DNA of 64,000 nucleotides from positions 53,501 through 117,500 of the forward strand of contig JAQGDQ010000619.1 of assembly GCA_030141605.1 (NCBI GenBank), in the 5' to 3' direction. The position numbers were made by a program, and so were the translations under genes. The notes below the pieces were generated by a model. The model searched no databases, had not been told where the DNA came from, and saw nothing but the letters and a program-made list of their open reading frames with translations. The DNA comes from Tubiluchus corallicola. Lineage: Eukaryota > Priapulida > Priapulimorpha > Priapulimorphida > Tubiluchidae. Position 1 is the stretch's first letter. Every line of letters starts with the position of its first letter. Below are positions 35,300-48,569 of the stretch, piece after piece.

Positions 35300-36225
35300 A
35301 AAGACTATTAAGACTATTATAAGACTATTATTACAATTATATATATTTGTATATAACCTTTACAAACTCAAACTCGAGTTGAAAGCAAACAGACAAATAC
35401 TTCGGCAGATATTCGCATGAATAAAGTGCGTTTACTTAACATTGTGTTTAGTTAAACCTATTTTTCTTCATGAATACGAATGTCTACATATTAAGTTCAA
35501 CACACCAAGTAACACTGATGTTACTCCCAAGTGCAAAACAAAGTTTTCCCATCGTTATTGTGATAATTATACCCAGAAAACCACAAGACTTTTACGCGAA
35601 ATTTAACTCGGTTCGCTTACACATTGTTCTGTGAATTCTCGATTTCTGACTATATTTTAATTATAAGATTTTCTTCGAACCTGTTCTGCAGTTCGACACT
35701 CATAGATAAAATCTCTATAATCTATGTTTAAAACCCTATTTATAAATGTATCAGCATCTGATATCTTATTTTAATTCTTCTATGTGTGAATTGTAATAAG
35801 AGTATTATGATGTGTGATTATGCGCTTATCTGGGTTTAATTTAGGGACTTGCAGTAAAGAAATGTTCTCAGAGTTTGATGACCGTTATGACCCTTTCCCT
35901 TAGCGTTATCCCCATTGCAAACTTTAATTTGTTTGGCTGGAATTAATTCTTTTGGTGACTATAGTCATGAAAGTCCTTTTAATGGTCTCGTATCTTTTGA
36001 AGACGTCTGATACTTCCTGAACGCTATTGTTTGCGCTTGGACATTCTCAAGATCTTGTGCCGTGATAAGATCTGTTTCTTACAGAGATCAGTCATTACCT
36101 GTTGCTTTGAGGTCAGATGGGATATTTGAAAGCTCTGTGAGAGGTTGGACGCAACGCGTATCTCACCACGTGCAAACCTATCTTACATTGTTTCATCTTC
36201 ATGAGAACTTTAAAAAAAACGGTTA
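35300..36225. other. Unassigned intergenic sequence
   Basis: Nothing recognised. The frame at 36062-36301 runs into the adjacent array and has no family resemblance. Confidence 0.4.
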
Positions 36226-37762
36226 TCACCGTATCACAGACGTGACCATAACATTGCCCTTGGCGGTGATTAAAGTACTGCTGCATCTTACACAGACATG
36301 ACCATAACAGTGCCCTTGGCGGTGCTTAAAGTACTGCTGCATCTTACACAGACATGACCATAACATTGCCCTTGGCGGTGATTAAAGTACTGCTGCATCT
36401 TACACAGACATGACAATAACATTGCCCTTGGCGGTGATTAAAGTACTGCTGCATCTTACACAGACATGACCATAACATTGCCCTTGGCGGTGCTTAAAGT
36501 ACTGCTGCATCTTACACAGACATGACCATAACATTGCCCTTGGCGGTGCTTAAAGTACTGCTGCATCTTACACAGACATGACCATAACATTGCCCTTGGC
36601 GGTGCTTAAAGTACTGCTGCATCTTACACAGACATGACAATAACATTGCCCTTGGCGGTGATTAAAGTACTGCTGCATCTTACACAGACATGACCATAAC
36701 ATTGCCCTTGGCGGTGCTTAAAGTACTGCTGCATCTTACACAGACATGACAATAACATTGCCCTTGGCGGTGATTAAAGTACTGCTGCATCTTACACAGA
36801 CATGACCATAACATTGCCCTTGGCGGTGCTTAAAGTACTGCTGCATCTTACACAGACATGACAATAACATTGCCCTTGGCGGTGATTAAAGTACTGCTGC
36901 ATCTTACACAGACATGACCATAACATTGCCCTTGGCGGTGCTTAAAGTACTGCTGCATCTTACACAGACATGACAATAACATTGCCCTTGGCGGTGATTA
37001 AAGTACTGCTGCATCTTACACAGACATGACCATAACATTGCCCTTGGCGGTGCTTAAAGTACTGCTGCATCTTACACAGACATGACAATAACATTGCCCT
37101 TGGCGGTGATTAAAGTACTGCTGCATCTTACACAGACATGACCATAACATTGCCCTTGGCGGTGCTTAAAGTACTGCTGCATCTTACACAGACATGACAA
37201 TAACATTGCCCTTGGCGGTGATTAAAGTACTGCTGCATCTTACACAGACATGACCATAACATTGCCCTTGGCGGTGCTTAAAGTACTGCTGCATCTTACA
37301 CAGACATGACAATAACATTGCCCTTGGCGGTGATTAAAGTACTGCTGCATCTTACACAGACATGACCATAACATTGCCCTTGGCGGTGCTTAAAGTACTG
37401 CTGCATCTTACACAGACATGACCATAACATTGCCCTTGGCGGTGCTTAAAGTACTGCTGCATCTTACACAGACATGACCATAACATTGCCCTTGGCGGTG
37501 CTTAAAGTACTGCTGCATCTTACACAGACACGACCATAACATTGCCCTTGGCGATGCTTAAAGTACTGCTGCATCTCACACAGACACGACCATAACATTG
37601 CCCTTGGCGGTGCTTAAAGTACTGCTGCATCTCACACAGACATGACTATAACATTGCCCTTGGCGGTGCTTAAAGTACTGCTGCATCTTACACAGACATG
37701 ACCATAACATTGCCCTTGGCGGTGCTTAAAGTACTGCTGCATCTTACACAGACATGACCATA
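36226..37762. repeat. 56-bp satellite-like array, ~27 copies, with 112-bp dimers
   Basis: The unit starts cagacatgaccataacattg. From about 36636 to 37420 units alternate between gaccataac/ggtgcttaaag and gacaataac/ggtgattaaag, a 112-bp dimer repeated about seven times. Both edges hold non-alternating, more diverged units (cacgac, gactata). Confidence 0.95.
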
Positions 37763-38533
37763 GCACACCGTCAACCACATGAAAATATAAACCAAATTTA
37801 TTTTACTCAAATACATGGCGTTTCGATCCACTGGATCTGAAATTTACTCATAAATATATAAAAAAGTTATATCAAAAATATATAAAAACACAGTAAACAA
37901 CTATATAATCGATATAAATAAAACTAATCAATACATATGTATGTGTGCACATATAGATACTTATTGCATTGATCTAGCCTACCTTCGGTTTACGTTTGTC
38001 ACTACATTGGTCACTACATTTGCAAAGCCACGTATTTCAAATACAAGATTTAGTAAGGTTATTTATAACTTTGAAGAAAGTGATTTTCATAGCGCGTGTG
38101 AACATGTGAAAGTGTGAACAGAGTCTAATTTTAGTGTTGCTGACCTAATCAAGTGTCATTCATTTTCGCGTGTGCTATTTGTATATGCCACGTAATTTAG
38201 ATGTTTTTTGTCTCTCAGTTGTGACATTGCCGTGGGGAGGGTCATTTTATCAGCCCATTTGCTACAGGCAGAGCTTCTGACAAATTGGATTTTAATGTGT
38301 CTGTGTAGCAAATATAGAGCTCTCATTGATCTTTTGATCGCATCTTTTCACTGCTTAAACTTGTCAACTCATCTGTCACGTGTAAAAGTTTCTGCTAACA
38401 GACGTATGCATTTGAAAATGGCAAGAGTTATTTCACTAACTTGACGCGGTGAAGGTTTTCAATCTTGGTACTTGACAAGTGGAGCATTCGTAAGGTAACA
38501 GATCAGGTAATGATTTATCATGTAAGTGGTTCA
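37763..38533. other. Unassigned intergenic sequence
   Basis: No gene recognised. The 78-codon frame at 38208-38444 has no family signature. Confidence 0.4.
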
Positions 38534-38538
38534 TTGCA

Positions 38539-38870
<332 letters not shown>

Positions 38871-39153
38871 CCATTTCCCTTTCCCTCACCCTCCTCCTCC
38901 CACGCCGCCCCCTCCCTCTGAAGCAATTCCTTCGTTAATTAATTAATTAACTAGAGCTGTTTTCTAATTAATTAATTAACTAAATGAAAGATCACGAAGA
39001 GCAGAGTGTATGGGTACTACTTATATGACACGCAGTGATCTGTTCCGTGTACAATGGTAGGTACAAACTTCGTATTGATGGCTATACAATTTTACTGTTT
39101 GCTTTTACTCATGTATAAAATGCGTATATTTATTTTGTGCCTAATAAATACTA

Positions 39154-39196
<43 letters not shown>
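39154..39196. repeat. (GAT)n microsatellite
   Basis: Fourteen perfect GAT units followed by an AATAAC-rich stretch. Confidence 0.9.
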
Positions 39197-39197
<1 letters not shown>

Positions 39198-39542
39198 AAG
39201 AAGAACAATATCAATAACAATAATAATAGCAATACTAAAAGTATCTGGGAAACCCACAAAGTTAGCCCTATATTTATCTTTGCTTATAAATTTTTTTATA
39301 ATAAATATTGAAGAAACTGCGCTTCTCTGTTCGTCCGTTCTTCTGCTGCTTTCACTTTGATCATCATGCTCATGATGCTGCAGAGTTACCTGTGTACACC
39401 TGCCTGGCTGATAGATTTAGTTTAATCCTATATAAATGGATTATTTCAAGAACAAAAACTGACCTTAAGAACGATGGAACCCTATAGTGGAAACTTCCGC
39501 GAGACAACACAGTGACGTCTGCTAAGCTTGTAAATATAAATA

Positions 39543-39594
39543 ACAGGTAAGCTTATTATACACCTGTACAGGTAAGCTTATTATACACCTGTAA
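39543..39594. repeat. Short tandem duplication of a palindromic unit
   Basis: Two copies of acaggtaagcttattatacacctgt-like sequence, each bounded by the inverse words acaggt and acctgt. Confidence 0.7.
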
Positions 39595-39867
39595 ACAAGC
39601 AATTACCAACAACAAGAGCAACCGCACGCTTTAAATATCATCTAGATCAACTAGGCAACCCTGAAGTAGTAACTTCCCCGGGGGGGGGGGGGTGCTTGTG
39701 GTTCGTGTGTACTTTTAGTCTATATCTATTATTATGTTAAATTGAATTCATATAATGGGACCGTGCGCATGCGCTTTCAGTGACTTCAGATTGTCTTGAT
39801 TGAATAAATGAATTACTGCAGATACTATAGTGAATTGGATTTATTTATAATAATATATACATATACT

Positions 39868-40290
39868 AATCTATGGGCTGGAAGCAGCACCTCTAAAGAA
39901 GACCGAAGAGAAGAAAATGGATGTGGCGGAGATGAGGATGTTGAGAGGGATGGTGGGAGTAACAAGAAGGGATAAAATCAGGAATAGTAATATTAGAGGA
40001 ACAGTGAAAGTAGTGGAAGCCTCGAAAAAGATACAAGAGGCAAGATTGCGATGGTATGGGCACCTGAAAAGAAGAGTCGGGGAAAATCACGTGGGAAGGG
40101 AGGTCATGGAAATGGAAGTGCTGGGAAATAGAAGAAGAGGACGACCCAAGCGGAGATGGATTGAATGTATTAATGGAGGCCTTAGAGAGAAGAACATAAA
40201 TGAAGAGATGGCCAACAACAGGAATGCATGGAGAAGACTCATTCACAACGGCGACCCCGCATAGGGAAAAGCTGGGAAGAAGAAGAATAT
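39868..40290 (+). mobile_element. RTE-like LINE ORF2 C-terminal fragment, copy 1
   Basis: The frame reads GLEAAP, then TEEKKMDVAEMRMLRGMVGV, TRRDKIRN, ARLRWYGHLKRR and RRRGRPKRRWIE. This is the widespread C-terminus of endonuclease-reverse transcriptase LINEs. The segment ends at a (GAA)n-like tail near 40280. It is 5' truncated, but the reading frame is open to its stop. A sister copy is at 58940-59400. Confidence 0.85.
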
Positions 40291-40619
40291 ATACATATAC
40301 ATTTAGTCACAAACATTGTCATATTACAAGTGACACAAGTCACTGTGAAACGGAGGAAGGAGTTTTATGCACTCAGGTCTTCCTTTAAATAGTACAGCAA
40401 TTGGCAATTAACATTATTTAATAATTATCACGTATTATAAACGTGTACTGTTAAACAAAATAAGTTTTGTTAGTAACTTAATGGAAGACTGGGTGATTTT
40501 TCATATACTGCCCCATTTTCAAGTACGATAAAAAGTATACATTTTAATACAATTAATACTGCAAAAGCGTTTCTGATAATTAAACAATAGATTAAAAACT
40601 TAATTAACGAGCCCAGCTG

Positions 40620-41100
40620 TTGATGACATCACAAACTAACATGTTTTTCAACAGTAAAAACATTCCACCAGCGTGTTGCACGTGTTTGCGAAAAAGTGAA
40701 AATTGAAGTGCAGTGCTACTGTAAGATATACAGTGTGTTGTACTAAAACTAGTCAAGTTTTAAGATAAAAATTGAAATTTCAAATTTACCGCTGTGCTCA
40801 CGCATGAGCTGTCGAACGTGTGTAGTTCGTCACAAACTAACACGTCTGAACTGAGAGGTACAGCACCTGTTTTTTGTACAACACGTTTCGGAAATGCAGG
40901 CACTAGTGCCCGTCTAACTAGCGAATGACGAAATGCATGTAGCAGTGAATAACTAGTGGCACGAACTTGAAATTGTGTTTGTGTGGTAATAATTCTTTCA
41001 CGTAAATCATTTTTGAAAAAAATAGTATGTTTTCTTTCATTATTTTAAGGAGTAGATTGTTTTGACCTACAGTTTAAGCTTGGGTCCGGTTTTGCTTTAA
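40620..41100. repeat. Dispersed ~480-bp repeat, copy 2 (inverted to copy 1)
   Basis: Reverse-complement homologue of 7532-8003, clearly diverged. No coding content or terminal repeats were recognised. Confidence 0.7.
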
Positions 41101-41154
41101 TATCAGGCTGGGTTCAGGTTGTTGTGAGTTAATTATGCCGTTGCACTAAGTATT

Positions 41155-41830
41155 GCTTTGATGCTTTTTTTTAAATTGAGCTGTTTAGCTCCGGATGCTG
41201 CTGCTGCTGATGATGATGCTGATGATAATAACCATGATGACAACGTTGACGACAACGTTGACGACAACGGCGATGACGATAATGATAACGATGATATCAG
41301 TAGAGAACATGTTGTAGTTGTACAAGTTTTGGCTGTAGAGTAATAAATATGTGGTCGTTTTGTGTCTTTTTATTCGTGAGTGTTGAATTCTTAGAAATAT
41401 TGATTTACTTGACAAATGCAGCAGTTTGTGACGCTCGTAAATTTTATATAGACTGGAGTGTCTATTAAACCCACACCTGTCATTGTGTCCACAGTTTATT
41501 GCGCCATGCAAAAGCCGATGAAGAAGTTTTTTGGTCGTAAACTTTTTTTTATTGTGAAATTTCTTTTGTGCAAAAATTCAGGAAAACCTATTCGCCGTAC
41601 GTCGTCAAAATTGGGAGAGGCGGACATCATTGGTGAAAAAAGATTTTTAAATTGAGCTATTTAGCTACGGATGCTGCTGAAGATGATGATGATGATGCTG
41701 TTGATGATGATGATGATGATGATAACCATGATGACAACGTTGACGACAACGGCGATGATGATAATGATGACGATGATATCTCTAGAGAACATGTTGTAGT
41801 TGTATTAAAATCTTTTTGTTGTATTAGAAA
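41155..41830 (+). other. Duplicated Asp-rich coding-like block
   Basis: Two copies of a ~165-bp block (about 41168-41330 and 41650-41810) translate to Asp-rich sequence ending DISREHVVVV in both. Each begins after aaattgagct. The frames diverge after the shared part and lack a convincing start. It may be a (GAT)n-derived repeat or a piece of an unknown acidic protein. I do not call a gene. Confidence 0.4.
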
Positions 41831-41920
41831 TAGTTAAAAGAGCAAATTTAGTACAGCATGGCTGGCATTTTTTAGTGTAATATACGTATTTTGAACTTTT
41901 CTGTAAATTCAGTTTATTAG

Positions 41921-42172
41921 ACCAGACGGTTTAGTCTAGTGGTAACGCGTCCGCTTTCCGTCTGGGAGGTCGTGAGTTCAAATCAGCGGCCGGGTCGTAC
42001 TAAAGACTTTAAAAATGGTACCTGCTGTTGCCCTGCCTGACGCGTTGTATTTAGGGTAAAAGTGGGGTAATAATAGTCTCTGTTATGTAGTTGTAGGTTG
42101 TTATTTACAGTCGGTGATAATAGCTCTTTGAGCTAATGTTAATTGTTGACCCAAAAGCCGACTTTAAATAAA
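41921..42172 (+). mobile_element. tRNA-headed SINE with LINE-type tail
   Basis: The head (41921-42000) has a tRNA-like A box (tttagtctagtggtaacgcg) and B box (gagttcaaatc), with acceptor-like ends gacc/gggtc. A ~160-bp body leads to the 3' end tttaaataaagattatta. That end matches the tail of the CR1-like LINE copies in this window. It is followed by a (TTA)n tail. Confidence 0.8.
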
Positions 42173-42200
42173 GATTATTATTATTATTATTTATTATTAT

Positions 42201-42236
<36 letters not shown>

Positions 42237-42269
42237 TTGTTATTGTTATTGTTATTGTTATTGTTATTG

Positions 42270-42354
<85 letters not shown>
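42170..42354. repeat. (TTA)n/(TTG)n microsatellite, SINE tail
   Basis: A long TTA run with a central (TTATTG)n stretch, continuous with the SINE 3' end. Confidence 0.95.
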
Positions 42355-42355
42355 G

Positions 42356-42900
42356 TAGCATTTAATAATTCCACTTGTCTAATAATTAAATGTTGCTTAT
42401 TATATCAACAATTTTAGCATCTGTTGAACCAAAGTACATCTAGATTATGTGATTAAATTATCTTATAGCAATCACACAGCTTATTCGAGTTTCAGAATTT
42501 GCAATTATTCAAGATATTTCAAGGTTCCTACGCGTTTCAGAACGATTGAAACATCGTGTCAACGACTCAATCCAGCAAAGCTGTAACTTGTTATTCTGTA
42601 TTATAAATTTCTAATCAGACTATATTAGGTGTCGTTTCATATCAGATCAAATTGAATTAGAACAGCAATTGTTACTAGTAAGAATTCAAATCTCTTGTGT
42701 AATCACAATAGGTAATTCGCTTAAGTTAAGTTAGCAGTTTCAATTAAGTCACGCGATTGAATAGACTGCTACAATTATTCGAGGACGTAAATGATTACTT
42801 GAGTTGATTGATCAGGCGGTAGAGGCTTTGATGGAACCTCTGTATGTCGTAGTTTGTATGTTGCTGTACGGTATACGTTCGTCCTGATTTACCCTGATTT
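42356..42900. other. Unassigned intergenic sequence
   Basis: Nothing recognised. Confidence 0.4.
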
Positions 42901-42907
42901 TAAGTCA

Positions 42908-44640
42908 AATTTATCATGGATTAACATGGTGCCTGCTTATTCTGGTTTGCCATGACCTCAACTCAAGTTTATGCAGAATTAACACGACTTTGGTGCCTGC
43001 TTATTCTGGTTTGCATTGACCTCAACTCAAGTTTATCCAGAGTTAACATGACTTTGGTGCCTGCTTATTCTGGTTTGCATTGACCTCAACTCAAGTTTAT
43101 CCAGAATTAACGTGACTTTGGTGCCTGCTTATTCTCGTTTGTCATGACCTCAACTCAAGTTTATCCAGAATTAACATGACTTTGGTGCCTGCTTATTCTG
43201 GTTTGTCATGACCTCAACTCAAGTTTATCCAGAATTAACGTGACTTTGGTGCCTGCTTATTCTGGTTTGTCATGACCTCAACTCAAGTTTATCCAGAATT
43301 AACATGACTTTGGTGCCTGCTTATTCTGGTTTGTCATGACCTCAACTCAAGTTTATCCAGAATTAACGTGACTTTGGTGCCTGCTTATTCTGGTTTGTCA
43401 TGACCTCAACTCAAGTTTATCCAGAATTAACATGACTTTGGTGCCTGCTTATTCTGGTTTGACATGACCTCAACTCAAGTTTATCCAGAATTAACATGAC
43501 TTTGGTGCCTGCTTATTCTGGTTTGTCATGACTTCAACTCAAGTTTATCCAGAATTAACGTGACTTTGGTGCCTGCTTATTCTGGTTTGTCATGACCTCA
43601 ACTCAAGTTTATCCAGAATTAACATGACTTTGGTGCCTGCTTATTCTGGTTTGTCATGACCTCAACTCAAGTTTATCCAGAATTAACATGACTTTGGTGC
43701 CTGCTTATTCTGGTTTGTCATCACCTCAACTCAAGTTCATCCAGAATTAACGTGACGTTGGTGCCTGCTTATTCTGGTTTGTCATCACCTCAACTCAAGT
43801 TTATGCAGAATTAACACGACTTTGGTGCCTGCTTATTCTGGTTTGTCATGACCTCAACTCAAGTTCATCCAGAATTAACATGACTTTGGTGCCTGCTTAT
43901 TCTGGTTTGTCATCACCTCAACTCAAGTTCATCCAGAATTAACGTGACGTTGGTGCCTGCTTATTCTGGTTTGTCATGACCTCAACTCAAGTTTATGCAG
44001 AATTAACACGACTTTGGTGCCTGCTTATTCTGGTTTGTCATGACCTCAACTCAAGTTCATCCAGAATTAACATGACTTTGGTGCCTGCTTATTCTGGTTT
44101 GTCATCACCTCAACTCAAGTTCATCCAGAATTAACGTGACGTTGGTGCCTGCTTATTCTGGTTTGTCATGACCTCAACTCAAGTTTATCCAGAATTAACA
44201 TGACTTTGGTGCCTGCTTATTCTGGTTTGTCATGACCTCAACTCAAGTTCATCCAGAATTAACGTGACGTTGGTGCCTGCTTATTCTGGTTTGTCATCAC
44301 CTCAACTCAAGTTTATCCAGAATTAACATGACTTTGGTGCCTGCTTATTCTGGTTTGTCATGACCTCAACTCAAGTTTATGCAGAATTAACACGACTTTG
44401 GTGCCTGCTTATTCTGGTTTGTCATTACCTCAACTCAAGTTTATCCAGAATTAACATGACTTTGGTGCCTGCTTATTCTGGTTTGTCATGACCTCAACTC
44501 AAGTTCATCCAGAATTAACGTGACTTTGGTGCCTGCTTATGCTGGTTTGCCATCACCTCAACTCAAGTTCATCCAGAATTAACGTGACTTTGGTGCCTGC
44601 TTATGCTGGTTTGCCATGACGTCAATTCAACGTTTTCCTG
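42908..44640. repeat. 64-bp satellite-like array, ~27 copies, mixed dimer and trimer order
   Basis: The unit is tgacctcaactcaagtttat plus a 44-bp remainder. Marker positions (aacatgac, aacgtgac, aacgtgacg, aacacgac) show a 128-bp dimer near 43110-43430. A 192-bp trimer (acgac, atgac, gtgacg) lies near 43750-44150. Edge units are more diverged. Confidence 0.95.
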
Positions 44641-45470
44641 GTTTCAAACAGCTTTGGTACGTAGTTTTAAGGGGGGCATTTGCCCCCTGCCCTCCTGCCA
44701 GGAGAACCCCGGCTAAGAACTTCTTTTATAAATGTAATAATTAATAAATTTGCCTGAATAAGCAGCTAATAGTTTTTTAAATTTTTCACAAAATTGAATT
44801 CTTTTCCTTTTAATTTTTGCTTCATGAAAGACCAGAGTGTTACAATGGGATTAAAATGGGGTGATTGGGAGGACCTTAGCAATAACCACCCAAAAAAACC
44901 TCTAAAATCTGAATACTTGTACTTTCCAAACTACCTATGCGACGTGAAGTGAACACGTGACATACCCCCCGTGGACTAACTCTTTACCTTAGCGTGTTTT
45001 GAATGTTCCCCACAGAGAATGAAGGTACAATGATCCTGCTTTGCAAGCGCCTCGTTTATTATTCACTTTTTATTAATATGATATCAAACTTATGTGGACA
45101 AGCTATGTTTCTTCTTCTTCATTCTTGTGTGGGGGTCGGTCACACATTGTGAAATTCACCTGTGACGAACATGACGTATTACGAAAAATGCCTCATTGTT
45201 ATTAGCATAATAAATTCGCTTGTTTAATGGCAACGTCAACGTAAATTACGGCTAATTGATTCGTGAAACCTGTTTTCTGGCTTGGGAAAATAAGTGACTA
45301 CTAAATCAGATCTGTTGTAATTCTCGATCTTCTTTTATCTGCATTTTTCTCACGCATCACAGCTGTGAACTCGCTCAGGCATTTTGTTAACAAATGTAAC
45401 GAAGAAAGCTTGTTAACACCTAGGAAGCATTTTGAGATAGTGACAAGTTCGTTTTAATGATTTTTATTGG
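44641..45470. other. Unassigned intergenic sequence
   Basis: A G/C hairpin (gggggca and tgccccc around 44672-44688) could be a transposon end. No gene recognised. Confidence 0.4.
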
Positions 45471-45474
45471 ATTT

Positions 45475-45880
45475 TGATTGATGTTATTCAGTTGTTGCTC
45501 CTGGTAAACGACCTTGTGCATAATTTATGCATAAAACAAATCAAGTCTTTCGACGAATTCAAATCGAAATTAAAAATACATACATTAAATCGTTTTGAAA
45601 ACCCAACACACGTAAACGATAATATATATTCATCCACAAATTTTATTTACCCACGTCCATTTTAAATTATATGTATATATTGTATATAGTCTATTATAAT
45701 TTCCGTGTAACATTATAATGTATATTTTGTTTTAAATTTTTGGCACAGTAGTTTTTAGTTTGCACTGGACGCATTTGCCTTTAACAGTTGTGTGAATTTT
45801 TATTCTCATGCTGCGATGTTCTTTTATGCTTTTATAGTTATGAATATCGATTTTTTATGGCAAATAAAGATTATTATATA
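45475..45880 (+). mobile_element. CR1-like LINE 3' copy
   Basis: Frame 45474-45665 has KQIKSFDEFKSKLKIHTLNR and ends NFIYPRPF. The 3' UTR contains gcactggacgcatttgcctt and ends atggcaaataaagattatta. It is diverged from the 33-35 kb pair. Confidence 0.75.
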
Positions 45881-46264
45881 TATAAAGATTATTATATATA
45901 TATATATATATATAGTTGTGCAAAATGTAGTTTCAGACATGTACTTTATCATTTTTACTCTGTTATTGATTCGTTTTCTTGTTTCCTGGCCCTCTATGGG
46001 CTCTGCTTTGTTTTTTTTTCATTTTGGCGGGAAAAACTTCCCAATTTCCTGATCCATCCTGAAATGTCCTTAAGAGGAAAATTTATGAATGAAAATTGAG
46101 TCGACCATTTATAAATTTTAAGGCTTCTGTTCGTTGTTAACAGATGGCAGTGCATAAGCGCATGGCAGAGCATGGCAACGCAACAACTGACGCCGTCTGA
46201 ATTTTTTAACCTTGTTTTTAAGTTAGTGTAAATTTAAAGACGTCCCTCTAATTTTAACGAATTT

Positions 46265-46812
46265 TAATTGGAACTGCTAAAAAATCGCTATTTCGTTTGT
46301 ATTATAAGTGCATCTAAGCACTACCAGAGCCACTTTGCTAAATTTTAAGACTATTTTATTCATTTAAATGTGATTACATATCAACTGCAATAAAATCGCT
46401 ATTTCGTTTGTATTATAAGTGCATCTAAGCACTACCAGAGCCACTTTGCTAAATTTTAAGACTATTTTATTCATTTAAATGTGATTACATATCAACTGCA
46501 ATAAAATTGCCATTTCGTTTGTATTATAAGTGCATCTAAGCACTACCAGAGCCACTTTGCTAAATTTTAAGACTATTTTATTCATTTAAATGTGATTACA
46601 TATCAACTGCAATAAAATTGCTATTTCGTTTGTATTATAAGTGCATCTAAGCACTACTAGAGCCACTTTGCTAAATTTTAAGACTATTTTAGTCATTTAA
46701 ATGTGAGTACATATCAACTGCTATAAAATTGCTTTTTAGTTTGTATTATAAGTGCATCTAAGCACTACCAGAGCCACTTTGCTAAATTTTATGACTATTT
46801 TAGTCATTTAAA
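46265..46812. repeat. 111-bp tandem repeat, ~4.9 copies
   Basis: The unit includes gtgcatctaagcac, a small hairpin. The rightmost copies are the most diverged. Confidence 0.9.
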
Positions 46813-46814
46813 TT

Positions 46815-47374
46815 AAAATGTGTCTATCAGCTTGACCGGACAAACGTGATTTCATCTTCTACGTATATTAAACGTTCAGAGATTCTTGTCTGTTGGTGGT
46901 CAGCAATGCTGGACACAGGTTCCACTCCCTAATCTCGTCCATTGGTCACTTCATGGAACGGCACAGCGATTCTCAAATAGTGAAATCTAGTTTGGACTGG
47001 ACTTTGCTTGCTGCTTTTGTAATTGCTTTGTACCCGCCTTGTTAGTTTCGCCAAATCCGTGTTTTGTCTAAAACTAGCCGTTTAAACACCAAACCACTTT
47101 CTTGCCAAGGTTAAGCGCTTTCTTTTACTTATTCGAGCAAGCTGTTAGCATACTTTCACTTTCAGTGCTGCTCTTTGTTCTTTTATCTTACTGTTTCTTT
47201 TAAACACTTTCTTTCGCTTCCCTGCAAAATCGATTTGGGAAAGGACGCTCGAACGAGTCTTGAAAAATAATGTAAGAAATGCTCGTTTCAAGGTTGAAAA
47301 GCTTTGTCAATTACTAATTGTTGTTTTTGCAAAGTTGTTCACGCCTCTTTAAAACGAAAGAAATGGTCTAAATG
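46815..47374. other. Unassigned intergenic sequence
   Basis: Nothing recognised; no ABCA exon found here. Confidence 0.4.
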
Positions 47375-47901
<527 letters not shown>

Positions 47902-47907
<6 letters not shown>

Positions 47908-48560
47908 TATTATTATTATAACTCTTTTATTTAACCTCTTTTTGCAGGTATACAATGAATCATTTCAATCTAATACATCCAAGGAAATACAATTATACAT
48001 TATGACACAGGTAACAAAAGTACAACTAGATCCAAAAACAAGTCACACAAAAAGACATTATGAATAATTCTAGACAATGGTAAGAACAAATTGACACACA
48101 ATACTCAGATGTTGTTTGTACATATAATACAAGAAAAATAATTACACAAAATACAACATTCACGTACAAACTATATAAATAATCACAACTAGAATTAGTA
48201 GCAACTATGGTTCAGAAAGTTTACCCATATTTATGTTAAGCTTACCCTGCATTGTTATAATTATAACAAAATATATAAATTTATTTATCTTACTGCTTTT
48301 TCACAGTGTGTCAGCATAGATAACTCGAAGTGCATTAAACCTAAATTCTATGCATTTAGTATAGTGCAAAGAGTGTGGAATGTTACTGGGTGACGTACGG
48401 TGATGAGACATGTGCAGTTTAAACGATCATTTATCACCACTGAATTAGGTCTTTATTTAAATATACTGAATAGACGTGTAACAGAGGTCGCTCAAAGACT
48501 CTTGTTCATGTTGTCATTCAAGCAAGACTAGTTCTTCTTTGTTTGTTTGTTTGTCAGCTA
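47902..48560 (-). mobile_element. Probable retroelement 3' UTR with (TAA)n tail
   Basis: On the minus strand an A/T-rich stretch ends gaggttaaataaaagagtta and (TAA)n abutting the GA array. No coding remnant. Confidence 0.4.
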
Positions 48561-48569
48561 ACATCAACA

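Noticed and set aside
36226-37762. Regularly spaced repeats resembling a CRISPR array
   Set aside because: Units are contiguous with no unique spacers, and the DNA is eukaryotic; the same applies to the 35-, 64- and 69-bp arrays.
39893-40246. 117-codon minus-strand frame
   Set aside because: Shadow of the RTE-like LINE fragment on the plus strand.
41921-42000. Genuine tRNA gene
   Set aside because: The A and B boxes are present, but the arms fold poorly and the sequence continues into a SINE body and LINE-type tail.
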